From positions 1 to 64,000 of the forward strand of contig DAOTTQ010000086.1 of NCBI GenBank assembly GCA_034437555.1: a DNA stretch of 64,000 bases, in the 5' to 3' direction. The position numbers and the translations under genes were made by a program. The stretch comes from JANWYT01 sp034437555 (lineage in GTDB: Bacteria > Chloroflexota > Anaerolineae > Aggregatilineales > Phototrophicaceae). The notes below the pieces were generated by a model. The model saw only the letters and a program-made list of their open reading frames with translations. It had not been told where the DNA came from and ran no database searches. Positions 60,399-64,000 of this stretch are shown piece after piece; positions within the stretch are counted from its first letter, which is position 1; each line of letters opens with the position of its first letter.

Positions 60399-61403
60399 CT
60401 AAAGTTCGCCTGTTCTTAATTGCGCGTCCACGCCTCTAAAGGCAACGACAGCCGCCACAGTAGGATACCACAACGCCCCCACCGCCCCAAAGCCAATCTC
60501 CATCAACCATAGCTGGCTAAATTGTGGAAAGAACGCCAATTGAACCAGAGGCAACACATACGCCACGCCCACCGCCAAGCCAAAGCACGCCATCGCCAAG
60601 ACCACCCAAAGGGGGGAAATGGGGTGTGGTGGCAAATAGTCGTCCAAGAGTGTGCGTCCTTTGTCACTTCGGCGAAACCACAGTACCGCCCAAGACACGA
60701 TAATTAACAACACAATCGGCACAAGCGCGCCCGTGTTTAGCGTGCCATCTAGCCCACGCAAAAGCAAATAAGCAAACCCTATTGCAATCACAATTAGCCA
60801 ACCGACACGCCCCATCATCAAAGACGATGGCTCTAGGGTTGCAAGGCGTGATGGGACAACGCGCACCGCACCCCATAGTAAGAGTGCAGGCAATAAACCG
60901 CCCAACGCCAGAAAAAACATTTCTGTTGGGGAAACGGGGGCAAATAAGCCTCCCAGTTCGGGCATCCAGCGCATCCACACGCCCCAATAAAACCCGTTCC
61001 ACACCGAAGCCCCCACCAAAATAAGCAGGGCGCGCCTGTTATTGCCCCCAATGAGTACTAAAAACACGCCAAACATCTCAATTCCCACCAAGCCATGCCC
61101 CCCAAGAACGCGCGTTAAAAGCGTGCGAGGCAAGTCATTTAGGGTGCTTTGAGGGGCAAGCAACGCCCCCACCAAAAGCGCATAAATGGCGATGAGAGCC
61201 ATGCTGTCGTACACATCACGGATGCGATAGCGCGAGGCAAGGTCTAATATCAGGCATGCCAGCACGCCATACCCCACCAAGCGCAACACCCATTCATGCA
61301 GGGGGCGAGAGGGCGCATCTAGCCACAGCAGCACATCCGACCCCCAAAAGAACAACGCTCCCAACAGGAGGCGCATCATCCATACAGGCAAAAAGCGTGT
61401 CAT
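60399..61403 (-). CDS. Integral membrane protein of unknown function
   Basis: A 334-residue hydrophobic protein with about nine membrane segments and few charged residues between them. I recognise no family. It starts at ATG 61403, six bases after the LysM gene stop (TTG 61409 is also possible), and ends six bases before the glycosyltransferase gene. The tight packing suggests the three products act together, for example at the cell surface. Confidence 0.7.
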   Translation of the reverse strand: MTRFLPVWMMRLLLGALFFWGSDVLLWLDAPSRPLHEWVLRLVGYGVLACLILDLASRYRIRDVYDSMALIAIYALLVGALLAPQSTLNDLPRTLLTRVLGGHGLVGIEMFGVFLVLIGGNNRRALLILVGASVWNGFYWGVWMRWMPELGGLFAPVSPTEMFFLALGGLLPALLLWGAVRVVPSRLATLEPSSLMMGRVGWLIVIAIGFAYLLLRGLDGTLNTGALVPIVLLIIVSWAVLWFRRSDKGRTLLDDYLPPHPISPLWVVLAMACFGLAVGVAYVLPLVQLAFFPQFSQLWLMEIGFGAVGALWYPTVAAVVAFRGVDAQLRTGEL

Positions 61404-61409
61404 GGGCAA

Positions 61410-62195
61410 TTATCGCGGAATACGGAGGACTTGCCCCACATATACCACATTAAGGTTTAAGATACCGTTGGCTTGGGCAATGGCATAAACGTTCACCCGC
61501 GCCCGTGATGCAATCGCAAACAGGTTATCGCCATAAACCACCGTGTAGCTTGTGCCGTTAATGGGCGTAGTGGGCGCAGGCGGTTGGCTGATGATGGGTC
61601 CCCCAGTGGCAGGCGGTGGTGTGGTAGGCGCAACCACCACAGGCGGAACGGTTGTCCCCGCGACAGGAATGGTAATCACTTGCCCTGCATAAATAATGTT
61701 CGCGTTGGCAATACGGTTTACCGATGCCAATACTTGCCATGTTGTGCCATAGCGTTCTGCAATAATTCTTAGGGTTTCGCCCGTGTTTACCGTGTGAGTA
61801 CGCGCATAGTTTACAGGTCCTCCAGTGGCAGGCAACGTTAGCACTTGCCCCACGCCCACAGGCACACCCGCCACTAAATTATTAGTGGCACGTAAGGCTT
61901 CTACGGTAGTATTAAAGCGTTGGGCAATATAGGTGAGGTTATCCCCTGCTCGTACAGCGTAGGTACGTGGGGGTGTCACCACCGTAGGAATAACTAGCAC
62001 TTGCCCCGAAAAAACACGGTTGGGGTTAATGAGTCCGTTGCGAACCAAAATTGCGTCTACAGTAGTACTATAGCGCGTGGCAATGGCACTTAATGTTTCA
62101 CCGCGTTGAACGGTGTGTGTGCGTTCTTGGGCAAGGCTGGTGAGTGTGCCTAGCCCCATCAAAACCAGCACAATGAGAAGCGCGTAGCGTTTCAT
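61410..62195 (-). CDS. Secreted protein with four LysM domains
   Basis: A 261-residue protein: a signal peptide (1-22, ending SLAQE) and four LysM domains (about 26-70, 78-122, 130-174 and 216-260). Each runs TVxxGETL...IA...GQVLxIP. The third and fourth are separated by a Pro/Thr-rich linker (about 175-212). LysM binds N-acetylglucosamine in peptidoglycan or similar glycans. No catalytic domain is present, so it is a wall-binding anchor or scaffold. It heads the operon with the membrane protein and glycosyltransferase. Confidence 0.92.
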   Translation of the reverse strand: MKRYALLIVLVLMGLGTLTSLAQERTHTVQRGETLSAIATRYSTTVDAILVRNGLINPNRVFSGQVLVIPTVVTPPRTYAVRAGDNLTYIAQRFNTTVEALRATNNLVAGVPVGVGQVLTLPATGGPVNYARTHTVNTGETLRIIAERYGTTWQVLASVNRIANANIIYAGQVITIPVAGTTVPPVVVAPTTPPPATGGPIISQPPAPTTPINGTSYTVVYGDNLFAIASRARVNVYAIAQANGILNLNVVYVGQVLRIPR

Positions 62196-62320
62196 AATGG
62201 CATCTTCCTTCCGTTATCTCATATGTCGTTATCACACAGCTAGCTTTTTAGCCCACAAACGCCCATCAAGAGGCGATAGGAGAGCGCAAACTGTGCATTT
62301 CTTTTGTAATGTATTTCCCT

Positions 62321-62345
62321 ATTTTAGCGCATCTCTTGCTAAAAT
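62321..62345. promoter_or_regulatory. Perfect palindrome upstream of the acyl-CoA synthetase gene
   Basis: ATTTTAGC (62321-62328) and GCTAAAAT (62338-62345) form perfect 8-base arms around a 9-base centre. This is the form of an operator for a dimeric repressor and lies 108 bases before the start codon, in the space between divergent LysM and synthetase genes. Confidence 0.55.
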
Positions 62346-62452
62346 GGATGCTATTTGATGGGGTATCGCAAAAAGGGGTTTTTTCTGGCAAACTAAAAAG
62401 AATTTGTGGGTCATCAAATAAGTTTATTTTTGAAGGAAACGGAGATTATTCT

Positions 62453-64000
62453 GTGGTTACCTATGCCGATAAAGTGTGGTTAAAGCACTATGAAGAAGGC
62501 GTGCCAGCCACGCTTGGGGGTGCACCAGAGCGCACTGTTCACTCCTATTTGCAAGAAACCGCCAGCAAAAGACCCAATCGGGGCGCACTTGTAACCAGCG
62601 TACGCTTACCCATGGTAGGGCATCAAAAGCACGTCATCACGTATAAAGAACTAGACGACCTTAGCGATGCGTTTGGCGCGTCCTTAGTGACATTGGGCTT
62701 GCAAAAGGGGCAAACCGTATGCTTGCTTATGCCCAATATCTCGGCGTTCATCATTGCCTACTATGGCATCTTAAAAGCGGGGGGCGTGGTGGCTGCCGTC
62801 AACCCCTCTTATCCACCGTCCAAAATTCAATACCAAGTGAGTGACTGTGATGCCGTGATACTAGTCACCATTACCGCCCTCTATGAAGCCTTTAAGGGCA
62901 TCCAAGCCCAAACCAACGCTAAGACTGTCATTGCCACCAACATTAAAGAGTATCTCGCGCCCCTTGCACGCGCTGCCTTTAGTGCCACCCAAGAAGAAAA
63001 AGGCGGACATGCGCTTAAAGAAGTTCATGAGGGCGACCACTGGTTTCAGGACTTGCTAAAGCAAAGCAAGGGCAAAAAGCCCGATGTGGTGGTTAGCCCT
63101 GATGATGTGGCATTTTTACAGTATACAGGCGGCACAACGGGCTTACCAAAGGGCGCAGTTGCCACACATCGTATGCTGGCGTTTAGCACAGAACAAATTG
63201 CCGCATGGACAAACGTTAAATATGAGCAAGAGTACAAAAAGAGTACCAAGCGCGAAGACTTTAACGCCTTAGTCGCGCTACCCATGTTCCACGTTTTCGG
63301 CTTAATTGTCGTGCTTAATCAATCAGTGGTGTGTGGTTGGCAAATGTTGCTTGTGCCAGATGCGCGTGACACCAGTAACCTTGTAGACTTGATAGGCACA
63401 TACAAGCCCGAAGTGCTGTGTGCTGTACCGTTGCTATGGCACTCGTTGGTATCACAACCGCGCTTTAAGAGTGGCGAGCAAAATTTTGACTTTGTACGCA
63501 TTGGCATTAGTGCCGCATCGCCTTTGCACGCTAGCATCTATGAAGAAGTTACCAAACATGGCGTAAAAAACCTTGTGGATGCCTATGGCTTAAGCGAAGT
63601 ACCCATTGGTAACCACGCCAACCCCATTTTGCGCGGTGCACGTTCGGATTGCATTGGCATGCCCCTTCCTGATGTTGAAGTACGCATAGTGGACGTAGAA
63701 ACAGGCACAAAGCTCATGCCGGTGGGCGAGGCGGGCGAAATCATCCTCATCACTCCCAACGTTATGCTGGGCTACTACAATAAGCCCGAAGAAAGCGCGT
63801 TGGTTTTGCGTGAATTTGAGGGCAAAACGTGGCTGTATACAGGTGACATCGGCAGAATGGATGAAGAAGGCACATTCTATCTGGTAGACCGCAAGAAGGA
63901 CATGGCAATTATTGGTGGTTTTAATGTGTACCCCGCCAACGTAGAACGCGTGCTAAAAATGCACCCCGCCGTTGCTGATGTGGGCGTGTGGTATGTGCCA
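62453..64000 (+). CDS. Long-chain acyl-CoA synthetase (3' end outside window)
   Basis: At least 516 residues of an AMP-forming ligase that activates fatty acids to acyl-CoA. The start is GTG 62453 with GGAG eight bases upstream. The AMP-binding P-loop TGGTTGLPKGA, the LPMFHVFGL region, AYGLSEVP and the YTGDIGRMDEEG...VDRKKDM motif appear in order. The protein is cut at the window end in the C-terminal lid domain, just after the linker lysine region. Whether it serves beta-oxidation or lipid synthesis cannot be told; a palindrome upstream suggests regulation. Confidence 0.93.
   Translation, partial: MVTYADKVWLKHYEEGVPATLGGAPERTVHSYLQETASKRPNRGALVTSVRLPMVGHQKHVITYKELDDLSDAFGASLVTLGLQKGQTVCLLMPNISAFIIAYYGILKAGGVVAAVNPSYPPSKIQYQVSDCDAVILVTITALYEAFKGIQAQTNAKTVIATNIKEYLAPLARAAFSATQEEKGGHALKEVHEGDHWFQDLLKQSKGKKPDVVVSPDDVAFLQYTGGTTGLPKGAVATHRMLAFSTEQIAAWTNVKYEQEYKKSTKREDFNALVALPMFHVFGLIVVLNQSVVCGWQMLLVPDARDTSNLVDLIGTYKPEVLCAVPLLWHSLVSQPRFKSGEQNFDFVRIGISAASPLHASIYEEVTKHGVKNLVDAYGLSEVPIGNHANPILRGARSDCIGMPLPDVEVRIVDVETGTKLMPVGEAGEIILITPNVMLGYYNKPEESALVLREFEGKTWLYTGDIGRMDEEGTFYLVDRKKDMAIIGGFNVYPANVERVLKMHPAVADVGVWYVP

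Noticed and set aside
1..64000. tRNA, rRNA, insertion sequence or prophage
   Set aside because: No cloverleaf, rRNA segment, transposase or phage structural gene was recognised on either strand by reading.

Overview
The window looks like chromosome from an uncultured or little-studied Chloroflexota bacterium, most likely of the Anaerolineae type. This is inferred from gene content and style: DNA topoisomerase I with an N-terminal zinc domain, secreted proteins with long Thr/Pro-rich linkers (PTATPT, TETPLPT), SH3b, LysM and C39-peptidase surface proteins, a GH57 branching enzyme, and a split glycine decarboxylase. No rRNA, tRNA or CRISPR array was seen, so placement to genus is not possible.

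Left edge (1-5488, minus strand): a visibly AT-richer three-gene cassette. It encodes a DNA cytosine-C5 methyltransferase, a 991-residue protein with an Hsp90/MutL-like ATPase at its N-terminus and a histidine-kinase core at its C-terminus, and a protein with receiver-domain residues that runs off the window. The genes overlap or nearly touch. I read this as a phosphorelay-controlled, methyltransferase-linked defence (restriction-like) system, and it is the most interesting item here.

5611-9781: a TrkA-type NAD-binding membrane protein, an EF-G paralogue, and a small operon of a CheY-like regulator and methylglyoxal synthase. 10205-15859: a secreted serine hydrolase, then an ABC exporter with two paralogous ABC-2 permeases. 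15957-20597: glycogen synthesis genes (GH57 branching enzyme, glgA, glgC) with an attenuator-like hairpin inside the operon. 20692-22362: a two-component pair. 22462-26126: a single-aptamer glycine riboswitch with its terminator and a second promoter, then gcvH, gcvPA and gcvPB; no gcvT is present. 26174-26326: a remnant of a HicA-like toxin between direct repeats.

26464-37168: a lipoprotein with SH3b domains, then the translation/secretion block ffh-rpsP-khpA-rimM, then dprA, mannose-1-phosphate guanylyltransferase, topA and a large membrane protein with a recently duplicated Pro-rich repeat. 37257-48842: a Cys/Met PLP enzyme, a flippase-like membrane protein, a C39-peptidase/TPR protein, a MurJ flippase, a metallo-beta-lactamase hydrolase, an alkaline-phosphatase-superfamily enzyme, KDPG aldolase, proB, a methyltransferase and a secreted protein of unknown function.

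48928-62195: a 1212-residue secreted subtilase with four tandem beta-sandwich repeats and a dockerin-like end, a parvulin-type foldase, the rpsF-ssb-rpsR set (S18 with a Gly/Arg-rich N-terminal extension), an O-antigen-ligase-like protein, a YfhO-type protein, and a LysM/membrane protein/glycosyltransferase operon. 62453-64000: the start of an acyl-CoA synthetase preceded by a perfect palindrome.
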